NCBI GenBank assembly: GCA_902579465.1
Contig: CACHGV010000007.1
Span: forward strand, 1-50,400
Length of the DNA stretch: 50,400 nucleotides
Direction: 5' to 3'
Origin: an uncultured Pelagibacteraceae bacterium
GTDB taxonomy: Bacteria; Pseudomonadota; Alphaproteobacteria; Pelagibacterales; Pelagibacteraceae
Below are positions 15,896 to 23,566 of the stretch, piece after piece. A program made the position numbers and the translations under genes. Below the pieces are notes generated by a model. It did not search any database, was not told the origin of the DNA, and saw only the letters and a program-made list of their open reading frames with translations. How positions within the stretch are numbered: position 1 is the first letter of the stretch; each line of letters starts with the position of its first letter.

Positions 15896-16550
15896 ACTCT
15901 AGTTTAGAAATCGGATAAAATGATATTGTATCACCTGGGTTGATTAGATTAGGTTCAGTATTTTTTTTATTATCAAAAATATCAACTGGTGTTTTGCCAA
16001 TTATATTCCAACCACCTGGGCTTTCAAAAGTATAAATATTACAAAATTGCTCTGTTATACCTATGGAATTTTTTGGGACCTTAACTCTTGGTGTTTCTAA
16101 ACGCTTTGCAAAAAGAGATTTATCCATATCTCCTAAGAATGGCATTCCCGCAATAAAACCTGTCATATAACAATAATAATTTTTTGAAAAGAATGTTTCA
16201 TAAATTTTTGCTTCATTTATCTTTAATAATTTTTGTAAACGTTTTATATCTAGTGCAAATTCTTCTGCACAACAAACTGGGATTTTAATAAGATTATTTT
16301 TTGAATTATTTTTTTTTTTTAACTCTAGATTTTCAACTTGTTTTTTTAATTTAGCAAAACTCGTAAGTTTTAAATCGAAACTAATTACTAGTTTATTATA
16401 ACTAGGTGTAATATTTGTAATACCTAAAAAATTACTATCTCTTAAATTATTAAAATAATTTATAACATTTCTGTTAATTTCTTTATTTACCTCAGTACCA
16501 AAGTCACAGTACAATGCTGCGTCACCAAGATTTGATATATTTTTAATCAT
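15876..16550 (-). CDS. pxpB: 5-oxoprolinase subunit B (KipI family)
   Basis: 224 residues of the AHS1 domain (PF02682), partner of PxpC. Diagnostic parts: IPVCCAEEFALDIKRLQ, the YCYMTGFIAGMPFLGDMD segment, RLETPRVKVPKNSIGI and FESPGGWNIIGKTPV with LINPGDTISFYPI near the end. First gene of a minus-strand run of seven overlapping or nearly touching genes. Its ATG is 27 bp from that of pxpA on the other strand. Confidence 0.94.
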   Translation of the reverse strand: MIKNISNLGDAALYCDFGTEVNKEINRNVINYFNNLRDSNFLGITNITPSYNKLVISFDLKLTSFAKLKKQVENLELKKKNNSKNNLIKIPVCCAEEFALDIKRLQKLLKINEAKIYETFFSKNYYCYMTGFIAGMPFLGDMDKSLFAKRLETPRVKVPKNSIGITEQFCNIYTFESPGGWNIIGKTPVDIFDNKKNTEPNLINPGDTISFYPISKLEYEKKYE

Positions 16551-16577
16551 GTCATGTTATACTTTAAGCTTTATAGT

Positions 16578-17351
16578 ATGGAAATTAATTTAAATTGTGA
16601 TTTAGGTGAAAAATCAATGCATCATTCAAATGAGAATGATCCCGATTTACTCAAAATAGTAAACTCTGCAAATGTGGCTTGTGGGTACCACGCTGGAGAT
16701 GAGGAAACTATGAGAGAAGTTGTAGAGATTTCAAAGCAAAATAATGTAAGTATTGGTGCACATCCATCATTCAATGATCCAGAGAACTTCGGAAGAAAAC
16801 GGATTAATCTTGGTGCTGATGAGATTTCTAAGCTTGTAATAGATCAATATGAAATTTTGCAAAATATTGCCAATAAATTAGATGAAAAGGTTTCTCATAT
16901 TAAACCACATGGAGCCTTGAATAATATGGCTTGTGAGGACCTTGAACTGGCAACAATTTTGGCAAAAACTATTTATAGTATTGATAAAGATATAATTTAT
17001 TTAGTACCAACAGGTTCAAAAATGGAAATTGCAGCTAAAAAATTAAATATGAAAATTGCATGTGAAATTTTTGCAGATAGAAATTATGAAGACGATGGAA
17101 CGCTTGTATCAAGAAGTAAGGATCATGCCCTAATAACCGACCCTGAGCGAGCTAAAGAACATGTATTCAGCATGGTAAAAAACCAAATTCTTAATTGTCA
17201 CAGTGGAAAACAAATACCTTGTGAAATCGATTCAATTTGCATACATGGAGATAATGCAAGCTCTCTTTCTACTGCAAAACAAGTAAGAGAAAACTTGATA
17301 AAAAATAATTTAGAATTAAAGCCTCTAAATAAAATGAAAAAATTTATATAA
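16578..17351 (+). CDS. pxpA: 5-oxoprolinase subunit A (LamB/YcsF family)
   Basis: 257 residues from the preferred ATG at 16578, which yields MEINLNCDLGEKS, the family's normal N-terminus; an upstream in-frame ATG at 16554 would add eight residues and nearly meet pxpB. Seen: ANVACGYHAGDEETM, SIGAHPSFNDPENFGRK, ISHIKPHGALNN-like element as VSHIKPHGALNNMA, EIFADRNYEDDGTLVSR and ICIHGDNASS. PxpA is the third subunit of the ATP-dependent 5-oxoprolinase. Instead of leading an ABC operon it is divergent from pxpBC. Confidence 0.95.
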   Translation: MEINLNCDLGEKSMHHSNENDPDLLKIVNSANVACGYHAGDEETMREVVEISKQNNVSIGAHPSFNDPENFGRKRINLGADEISKLVIDQYEILQNIANKLDEKVSHIKPHGALNNMACEDLELATILAKTIYSIDKDIIYLVPTGSKMEIAAKKLNMKIACEIFADRNYEDDGTLVSRSKDHALITDPERAKEHVFSMVKNQILNCHSGKQIPCEIDSICIHGDNASSLSTAKQVRENLIKNNLELKPLNKMKKFI

Positions 17352-17353
17352 TT

Positions 17354-17833
17354 ATGATTAAAAAAATATTTACTCTTTTCATATTCTTTTTTTTAACTGT
17401 TGAAACTTTTGCTGCTGGAACAAGTTCATCAGATAAAAAACCGAGCTATAAAAATGCTGTAAAAATAATTGAAGCAGCTAAGAAATATGAATCCAAAAAT
17501 AAAATGGATAAAGCATTAAAAAGATACGAAAAAGCTCAAAAAATATTATTAAAACTCGACAAAGAAAAGCCCTTACAAGCTGATACACTAAACTACCTGG
17601 GTTTTACAACTAGAAAACTCGGGGACTTTGAAGCAGGAGAGAAATATTACTTACTAGGTTTACAAGTTGAACCAAATCATGTTGGAATAAATGAATACTT
17701 AGGTGAATTATATGTCGTTACAAACAGAATAGATTTGGCAAAAGAAAGACTAGAAGTTTTAAAAGGTTGTAATTGTGAAGAGTATCAAGAATTAAAAGAA
17801 ATAATAGACGGATCAAAAAAATCAAAATATTAG
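17354..17833 (+). CDS. Exported TPR protein
   Basis: 159 residues with a signal peptide (IKKIFTLFIFFFLTVETFA, cleavage near AA-GT) and at least two tetratricopeptide units, for example DTLNYLGFTTRKLGDFEAGE followed by YLLGLQVEPNHVGINEYLGE. A Cys pair occurs in KGCNCEE. TPR repeats bind other proteins; the partner is unknown. It starts 2 bp after pxpA stops, and its TAG shares a TTAG tetranucleotide with the stop of dctM. Confidence 0.85.
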   Translation: MIKKIFTLFIFFFLTVETFAAGTSSSDKKPSYKNAVKIIEAAKKYESKNKMDKALKRYEKAQKILLKLDKEKPLQADTLNYLGFTTRKLGDFEAGEKYYLLGLQVEPNHVGINEYLGELYVVTNRIDLAKERLEVLKGCNCEEYQELKEIIDGSKKSKY

Positions 17834-19140
17834 TTTATATTTTGAATCATTTGCTCAGGCATCCATAAGGCTATTTGAGGAAACAAAACAATTAAGATTA
17901 CCGCAAATATCATCAACAAGAATAACGGAAATGCACTCTTGGCGATGTAGCCCATATCTTTGTTAGCCATACCTTGCAAAACAAATAAATTAAAACCAAC
18001 TGGAGGGGTAATTTGAGCCATTTCAACAACTATAACTAAAAATATACCAAACCAAATCATATCAAAACCAGCCTGCCTTATCATAGGTTCGATAATAGCC
18101 ATTGTAAGTACAACTGCTGATATTCCATCAAGAAACATCCCTAAAATTATATAAAAAATCATTAATACAAAAATTAAAACATATGGTGATAATTCCATAT
18201 TTTGTATCCAAATTGCTAGATTTCTAGGAAGACCAGTAAATCCCATAGCGAGTGATAAAAATGTTGCTCCAGCTAATATGAATGCAATCATGCACGAGGT
18301 TTTTGTTGCACCAAGTAAAGATTCTTTAAAAGTTTTTAAGTTCAGACTTTTTTGAAAATAAGAAAGTATTAAAGCACCCACAACACCCAGAGATGCTGCT
18401 TCAGTTGCTGTTGCAATTCCAGTATAAATAGAGCCAATTACACCAAGGATTAATAAAATAACAGGTATTAACTGTTTTGATTTACTTAATTTATTTAAAA
18501 ATGAGTAATTTTCTTCAGTTAACGGCATTTTATTTTTATTTAACAAAGACCAAATGATTACATAGCCCATAAAAATCAGAGCAATCATTATTCCAGGAAT
18601 TATTCCAGCTATAAATAGTTTAGCAATAGACTCTTGAACAGTTACTCCATAAATAATTAAAATAATTGAAGGAGGGATTAGTAATCCTAAAGTTCCAGAG
18701 CCCGCAAGACTTCCAAGTAAAATTTTTTCAGGATATTTTCTTTTTCTTAATTCTGGAATTGACATTTTTCCAACCGTAGCGACTGTTGCAGCTGAGGATC
18801 CAGATATAGCTGCAAACAATGCACATCCAACAACATTGACATGTATTAAACCTCCAGGAAGTTTCTGTAACCAAGGAGCCAGCCCCTCAAATAAATTTTC
18901 AGATAATTTAGTCCTAAATAAAATTTCTCCCATCCATACAAAAAGAGGTAAAGCAGTCAGAGTCCATGATGATGATGCACCCCAAATTGTTGTGGCCATT
19001 GCATCTCCAACTGGTCGAGAAGTAAATAAAATCATTCCAATAGAAGAAACACCAATCATGCTTATTGCTACCCATATTCCAGAGCCTAAAAAAAGTAGTA
19101 AAACTGTAATAAAAAAAATAGCTAATAAAATTTCAATCAT
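17830..19140 (-). CDS. dctM: TRAP transporter large permease DctM
   Basis: 436 residues, about 12 membrane helices, matching the usual size of the large TRAP permease (PF06808). Motifs: FVWMGEILFRTKLSENLFEGL, GSSAATVATVGKMSIPELRKR in pieces, GSLAGSGTLGLLIPPSIILIIYG, ATATEAASLGVVGAL and ITPPVGFNLFVLQGM. It uses an ion gradient to import the ligand delivered by DctP. It overlaps dctQ by 8 bp. Confidence 0.96.
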   Translation of the reverse strand: MIEILLAIFFITVLLLFLGSGIWVAISMIGVSSIGMILFTSRPVGDAMATTIWGASSSWTLTALPLFVWMGEILFRTKLSENLFEGLAPWLQKLPGGLIHVNVVGCALFAAISGSSAATVATVGKMSIPELRKRKYPEKILLGSLAGSGTLGLLIPPSIILIIYGVTVQESIAKLFIAGIIPGIMIALIFMGYVIIWSLLNKNKMPLTEENYSFLNKLSKSKQLIPVILLILGVIGSIYTGIATATEAASLGVVGALILSYFQKSLNLKTFKESLLGATKTSCMIAFILAGATFLSLAMGFTGLPRNLAIWIQNMELSPYVLIFVLMIFYIILGMFLDGISAVVLTMAIIEPMIRQAGFDMIWFGIFLVIVVEMAQITPPVGFNLFVLQGMANKDMGYIAKSAFPLFLLMIFAVILIVLFPQIALWMPEQMIQNIN

Positions 19141-19618
19141 TATTATAAATTTTTAAGATTAGTAGATGAGAGGAACATATAAAAAAAAGTGTTGCTCCAA
19201 TAGCTACGCTACATTGAGGTATCCATATTAAAATTTCATCAGCACCTTCACTTCTTTCCTCAAACTCGTATGAGATTTTTAACATTTTAATAAAATAATA
19301 TGACATATAACCTGCAAATATTGTTGTGACGACTAAGCTCCAAACTTCTAAAAATTTTTTTTTAAAACCTGTAGACTTTTCTAAAAATAATGTGATTCTT
19401 ATATGACCCCCATTTACGAATGTATATGAAAGAGCAAAAAAAGATGAGGCAGCCATACAATACCCTGAGTATTCAGCTAACCCCCTTATGTAAAAACCGA
19501 AAATTCTAGATGCAATTCCGGTTAATATAAAAACTGCAATAAGAATTAAAAAAACTGCAGCTATATATCCTGAATAATTATAAATATTATTTAATGATTT
19601 ATTTAATTTCTGTAACAT
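19133..19618 (-). CDS. dctQ: TRAP transporter small permease DctQ
   Basis: 161 residues with four hydrophobic helices, the fixed plan of DctQ (PF04290). Typical elements are GLAEYSGYCMAASSFFALSYTF and GGHIRITLFLE. There is no Shine-Dalgarno: the ATG directly follows the six-T tail of an intrinsic-terminator-like hairpin located between dctP and dctQ. Expression therefore needs read-through of that hairpin or a start inside it. Confidence 0.93.
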   Translation of the reverse strand: MLQKLNKSLNNIYNYSGYIAAVFLILIAVFILTGIASRIFGFYIRGLAEYSGYCMAASSFFALSYTFVNGGHIRITLFLEKSTGFKKKFLEVWSLVVTTIFAGYMSYYFIKMLKISYEFEERSEGADEILIWIPQCSVAIGATLFFICSSHLLILKIYNND

Positions 19619-19619
19619 A

Positions 19620-19649
19620 AAAAAGGCTGTTTTTTTAAACAGCCTTTTT
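19620..19649 (-). terminator. Intrinsic terminator/attenuator between dctP and dctQ
   Basis: Perfect 13-bp inverted repeat (arms 19620-19632 and 19637-19649, core AGGCTGTTT / AAACAGCCT) with a 4-nt loop. On the minus strand it ends in T6 at 19624-19619, and the next three bases are the dctQ start codon. Position and form suit partial termination that keeps binding-protein mRNA above permease mRNA. Confidence 0.85.
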
Positions 19650-19662
19650 TATTATATTTTTT

Positions 19663-20634
19663 TTATTTGTATGCGGCAAGTACGCTAGCACCTGTTTTGC
19701 CAGCTTTTTTCTTCCATTCTTTTGCCATTTTTTTTCCAACTTTTTGGAAATGTTTTTCTAAATCAGCATTTACTTTGCCTACTACCATTCCTGCAGCGGC
19801 TAGAGCTTTTTTATCTTCTATATTTCCAACTCTAGAAAGCATCCAACCATTTTCTTCTGCAGCAGCAGCTTCTCTTTTAATTAACATTTGAGTATCAGCA
19901 TCTAGTTTATTCCAAGATCCTCTATGTGCAACAACCATATTTTTTGGGAACCAAGCAGCGATGTCATAGAAATATTTAACACCGTTCTCCCATATTTTAC
20001 TATTTTTACCAGTTGTTGGTGATGTAATCATACTTTCAACTGCTCCAGTTGAAAATGCTTGACTGATTTCAGCCGCCTCAATTTTAGTTGGAGCCATACC
20101 TGTAAGCTCTGCAATTCTAATTGTTGCAGAATTATAAGCTCTAAATTTTAAACCTTCTAGATCTGAAACACTATTGATTTCATTTTTGCTATATAGTCCT
20201 TGTGCAGGCCATGGCACAGCATATAAAAATACTAATCCTTTTTGGTTTAAACTTTCAATGATCGCTGGCTTCGAAGCTTGATAAAGTTTCATAGCATCGT
20301 CATATGAAGTTGCTAAAAAAGGTTGTGAGTCAATTTCAAGAATAGGGTCAACTTTTCCCAATGCTGACATAAATCTTTCACCCATCTGTGCTTGACCAGT
20401 TCTTACCGCTCTAAAGATTTCTCCACCTTTAAATAATGATCCACCAGGATGTGTAACTATTGTAAGCTTTCCCCCACTTTTCTCTGAAACATTTTTAGCA
20501 AATTCTGCTGCATTTGCTGAGTGAAAGTTGCTCGCACCATAAGCTAAAGCCATATCCCACTTTTCAGAAGCATTTACATTTGCTATTAACAAGACAGAAA
20601 ATAAAATAGAAAACAAAGTTTTTAAAATTTTCAT
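19663..20634 (-). CDS. dctP: TRAP transporter substrate-binding protein DctP
   Basis: 323 residues with a signal peptide (MKILKTLFSILFSVLLIANV, cleavage after NA) and the DctP fold (PF03480). Seen: SKSGGKLTIVTHPGGSLFKGGE region, EIFRAVRTGQAQMGERF, the GLKFRAYNSATIRIAELTG strand with the Arg that normally salt-bridges a carboxylate ligand, and VESMITSPTTG. The ligand is probably an organic acid; which one is unknown. An AGGAGG Shine-Dalgarno lies at 20639-20644. A hairpin follows the gene before dctQM. Confidence 0.95.
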   Translation of the reverse strand: MKILKTLFSILFSVLLIANVNASEKWDMALAYGASNFHSANAAEFAKNVSEKSGGKLTIVTHPGGSLFKGGEIFRAVRTGQAQMGERFMSALGKVDPILEIDSQPFLATSYDDAMKLYQASKPAIIESLNQKGLVFLYAVPWPAQGLYSKNEINSVSDLEGLKFRAYNSATIRIAELTGMAPTKIEAAEISQAFSTGAVESMITSPTTGKNSKIWENGVKYFYDIAAWFPKNMVVAHRGSWNKLDADTQMLIKREAAAAEENGWMLSRVGNIEDKKALAAAGMVVGKVNADLEKHFQKVGKKMAKEWKKKAGKTGASVLAAYK

Positions 20635-20711
20635 TAATCCTCCTTAATTTTTAAAAAATACATCTCATTATGTATTATTTATTAAATCAATAAAAATTTT
20701 CCCATGTTTTA

Positions 20712-20739
20712 TTGAAAAATTTGAAATTGTTACTATTAT
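20712..20739 (+). promoter_or_regulatory. Candidate promoter of the TerC-family gene
   Basis: TTGAAA at 20712-20717, 16-bp spacer and TATTAT at 20734-20739. Transcription would start about 20746-20748, next to the TTG start codon at 20749. There is no ribosome-binding sequence, so a leaderless message is possible. AT-rich context makes the match weak evidence. Confidence 0.3.
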
Positions 20740-20748
20740 ATTGTTATC

Positions 20749-21363
20749 TTGATCGAAGAAGCCCTTATTTTACTGCAAATTATCTTTATAGATATTATAT
20801 TGGCAGCTGATAACGCCATAATAATTGGTCTAATTGCGGCTAATTTTGTACCAAAGAATAGAAAAAAAATCATATTTTGGGGAGTGGTCGGAGCTTTAAT
20901 TTTTAAAGTTTTATTCGCAGTATTTGCGACCTATTTATTCAAATTTTACTTCATAAAAATTCTTGGAGGTTTGCTTCTAATTTGGATAGTAAATGATCTT
21001 AGAAAAGATCTTTTACAAGCTCAGAGACAAATTAAATCACCAACAAAAAAATCCTTAGAACCTTCATTTGCAAAGGGTATGTATAAAGTGCTTTTCGCAG
21101 ATATAACAATTAGTTTTGATAATGTTATAGGTGTTGTTGGTGCTTCTAAGGGTAACTTTGGGTTTATGATTTTTGGTTTAATTTTATCTGTAGTCCTCAC
21201 AGGTGCTATGGCCACTTATTTAGCAAATTATATTCAAAAACATTTATGGGTCGTCTATATTGGAATAGCAGTTATTCTTATACTTGCAATACAGCTTATT
21301 ATTGGTGGACTTGTTGACTTAGAAATTCTAAAAATTAATGAGGAATTTAAAAAGTATTTTTAG
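20749..21363 (+). CDS. TerC family integral membrane protein (YjbE-like)
   Basis: 204 residues, about seven helices. The signature IIFIDIILAADNAIIIGLIA is near the N-terminus and its internal echo DITISFDNVIGVVGASKGN lies in the second half; the conserved acidic residues in each copy fit TerC/YjbE (PF03741), linked to metal (often manganese) export during exoenzyme metalation in other bacteria. The start is TTG with no Shine-Dalgarno. Its TAG is interleaved with the stop of panB (TTAG). Confidence 0.9.
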   Translation: MIEEALILLQIIFIDIILAADNAIIIGLIAANFVPKNRKKIIFWGVVGALIFKVLFAVFATYLFKFYFIKILGGLLLIWIVNDLRKDLLQAQRQIKSPTKKSLEPSFAKGMYKVLFADITISFDNVIGVVGASKGNFGFMIFGLILSVVLTGAMATYLANYIQKHLWVVYIGIAVILILAIQLIIGGLVDLEILKINEEFKKYF

Positions 21364-22139
21364 TAAGAATGCTTTAATGATGGATATGAACCTCTTTTCA
21401 CATCTGACCCAAATTTTTTAACTGCATTTCTAATATTACTTTTAAAATTAGCATATTTCTTAACGAATTTTATTTTACTATTAGTCAAACCTAACAAATC
21501 GTCTAAAACTAAAATCTGACCATCACAAAACTTTGATGATCCAATTCCTATTGTTGGAATATCAATCGTCTCAGTAATTTTTTTTGAAAGTTTTTTCTCA
21601 ATACATTCTAGTACAATAGCAAAAACACCTGCTTCTTCTAGGATTTTCGAATCTTTTAATAAATTTTTTTTTTCTTTTTCAGTCTTACCTTTATATCTAA
21701 ATCTACCTCTTTGAGATTGTGGAGTTATACCTATGTGACCCATTACTGGAATTTTATTATTTACTAAATGTTTAATTATATCTTTGATCTTACTACCTCC
21801 TTCTAATTTGATACCATCACATTTTGTTTCTTTAATTATTTTTTTACAATTTTTTAGCGCCTGCAATTTATTATTATATGTATTAAATGGCATATCTACA
21901 ATCATTAAACTTTTTTTTACTCCTTTTCTTACACTTTTAGAATGTTCAATCATCATAGATAGATTTACTTTTCTTGTTGTGTCAAAATTATACAAAACAG
22001 AACCCAAGGAATCTCCAACGAGTACAAGGTCTGTGTATTTATCAACTTCTTCAGCAATATTTTTCGAGTAGGCTGTTAAGCAGACTATTTTTGATTTATT
22101 TTTTTTTTTAAGTGTGAGCTTACTTGTTTTTGCAAGCAT
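21360..22139 (-). CDS. panB: 3-methyl-2-oxobutanoate hydroxymethyltransferase
   Basis: 259 residues of the PanB family: transfers a hydroxymethyl group from 5,10-methylene-THF to 2-oxoisovalerate, the first step to pantothenate and CoA. Seen: IVCLTAYSKNIAEEVDKY, LVGDSLGSVLYNFDTT, VDMPFNTYN, DGIKLEGG, VMGHIGITPQSQ and IPTIGIGSSKFCDGQILVLDD. Two Mg2+/substrate acidic positions are visible in the GDS and DMPF motifs. Downstream of the glyoxalase-like gene by 10 bp; 3' end shares four bases with terC. Confidence 0.96.
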   Translation of the reverse strand: MLAKTSKLTLKKKNKSKIVCLTAYSKNIAEEVDKYTDLVLVGDSLGSVLYNFDTTRKVNLSMMIEHSKSVRKGVKKSLMIVDMPFNTYNNKLQALKNCKKIIKETKCDGIKLEGGSKIKDIIKHLVNNKIPVMGHIGITPQSQRGRFRYKGKTEKEKKNLLKDSKILEEAGVFAIVLECIEKKLSKKITETIDIPTIGIGSSKFCDGQILVLDDLLGLTNSKIKFVKKYANFKSNIRNAVKKFGSDVKRGSYPSLKHSY

Positions 22140-22149
22140 ATATACCAGC

Positions 22150-22569
22150 TTACCAAGTACCTGTATTTTCCATAGATTTCCATGGTTCTAAAGGTTCTAA
22201 ATAACCATCTTGAAGAATTTCAACTGAAATCTTATCTGGAGACTTAACAAAAGCCATATGACCATCTCTAGGTGGTCTGTTTATGGTATAACCCATATCT
22301 TTTAATCTCTGACAGGTATCGTATATATTTTCAACTCTATAAGCTAAATGTCCAAAATTTCTAGATCCATCACCTAAATTGTCTCCATCCCAATTATAAG
22401 TTAATTCTATTTCAGCGCCTTTATCATTCGGAGCCGCTAAGAATACCAATGTATATCTTCCTTTCTCACTTTCTTTTCTTCTTGTTTCTTTTAAACCTAA
22501 TCCATCACAAAAAAATCTTAGTGAATCATCTATGTTTGAAATTCTGATCATTGTATGTAAATATTTCAT
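22150..22569 (-). CDS. VOC-family protein, lactoylglutathione lyase (glyoxalase I)-like
   Basis: 139 residues. The expected metal ligands of single-domain GloA are recognisable: His5 in KYLHTMIRI, Glu in AEIELTYNWD, His in FGHLAYRVEN and Glu in KISVEILQDG. GloA isomerises the hemithioacetal of methylglyoxal and glutathione in the cytoplasm. The C-terminus (PLEPWKSMENTGTW) resembles alphaproteobacterial members. It probably shares a transcript with panB. Confidence 0.85.
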   Translation of the reverse strand: MKYLHTMIRISNIDDSLRFFCDGLGLKETRRKESEKGRYTLVFLAAPNDKGAEIELTYNWDGDNLGDGSRNFGHLAYRVENIYDTCQRLKDMGYTINRPPRDGHMAFVKSPDKISVEILQDGYLEPLEPWKSMENTGTW

Positions 22570-22719
22570 TAATTTAGTTATATAGTCTTATTATTCCAAT
22601 TCAATAGTATTTATGTAAGTAAAGTGAACGCAATTTTCTGTATACACTTTTTTTTCAAAGTTCAACTTTTAATTAAATTTCATAAATTACTACTTCAACT
22701 TTGATGGTTATCTTAATAA

Positions 22720-23361
22720 TCACTTTTCTAGATTAGCTATAAATTTGTAGTCCATCTCGTAAATTTTTTTAAGAAAATCACTGTCACTTTGCGAAAGATC
22801 TGATCTTATCCATTCTTTAGACTGTGATACATTTTCTTTTTTTAGTTCTAAATTGCTAAAGCCAATATGATTTTTAAGGCTTTGGAACATTGTTTCAATC
22901 TCATTTATCTTTATGACTTTATCAATGAGAATTTTTTCCATTTTTTCATCATACAAAAAATTCACTTGCGGTTCTAAATGACGAACTATATCACTATTAA
23001 TTCCAAATTTTTGACGAGATCTTACAATATATTCTTCCACAGGATTTTCCCCAAAAAAAGTTTTGGAAACTTTTCGAAAGTTAAGCTCTGACAAAATTCT
23101 ATCAATTGGATCTCGGACAATGCTAAACTTATAAAACTTTTTAAATTTAATTTCATCAATATAACCAAACTTCACATATTCATAGGCATATAAGTGAGCA
23201 AGTCTTTCTGGGCCACTCTCATTATTTTTCTTGGGTCTCAAAAGTAACGGGTACCTTTCTTTCCAATCTAACCCTAGATCTCTTAAAAATGCTTTAGCAA
23301 CACTTTGTCCTGCACATTTTGGAATATGAACAAATAGAACTTTGTGATGAAAAGATATCAT
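22720..23361 (-). CDS. Sulfotransferase family 2-like protein
   Basis: 213 residues. FVHIPKCAGQSVAKAF holds the 5'-phosphosulfate loop, and FSIVRDPIDRILSELNFR holds the 3'-phosphate loop of PAPS-dependent sulfotransferases (PF03567 type). It would move a sulfo group to a carbohydrate or other surface acceptor; acceptor unknown. It stands alone, with about 150 bp before the next gene and 205 bp behind it, unusual spacing in this tightly packed window, so a separate acquisition is possible. Confidence 0.85.
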   Translation of the reverse strand: MISFHHKVLFVHIPKCAGQSVAKAFLRDLGLDWKERYPLLLRPKKNNESGPERLAHLYAYEYVKFGYIDEIKFKKFYKFSIVRDPIDRILSELNFRKVSKTFFGENPVEEYIVRSRQKFGINSDIVRHLEPQVNFLYDEKMEKILIDKVIKINEIETMFQSLKNHIGFSNLELKKENVSQSKEWIRSDLSQSDSDFLKKIYEMDYKFIANLEK

Positions 23362-23566
23362 TATTCTTGATTACTTTTTTAAGGTATTAATTTTTTAGTT
23401 ATAAATTTTACTCTCTGATTAGCATATGTTTTAGAAGTCACATATCTGTGCAACATTACTAATAATTTTATGAAAAAAGATTAAGAAAATCAACGGCTGA
23501 ATTGATTTTGAAAACAAGCAAGTAATTAACAGTTAAAAATCAAATTGATAATTTAATATAATATAT

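Noticed and set aside
18836..19156. A 106-codon plus-strand frame inside dctM/dctQ
   Set aside because: Antisense shadow of the TRAP permease; low-complexity proline/isoleucine product with no family signs.
22655..22706. CAAAGTT / AACTTTG inverted repeat downstream of the sulfotransferase region
   Set aside because: Only 7 bp with a loop of more than 30 nt; not a credible terminator.
23362..23566. Small genes or RNAs in the 205-bp gap before guaA's 3' end
   Set aside because: Short frames stop within a few codons, and no stable stem or known RNA fold was seen.
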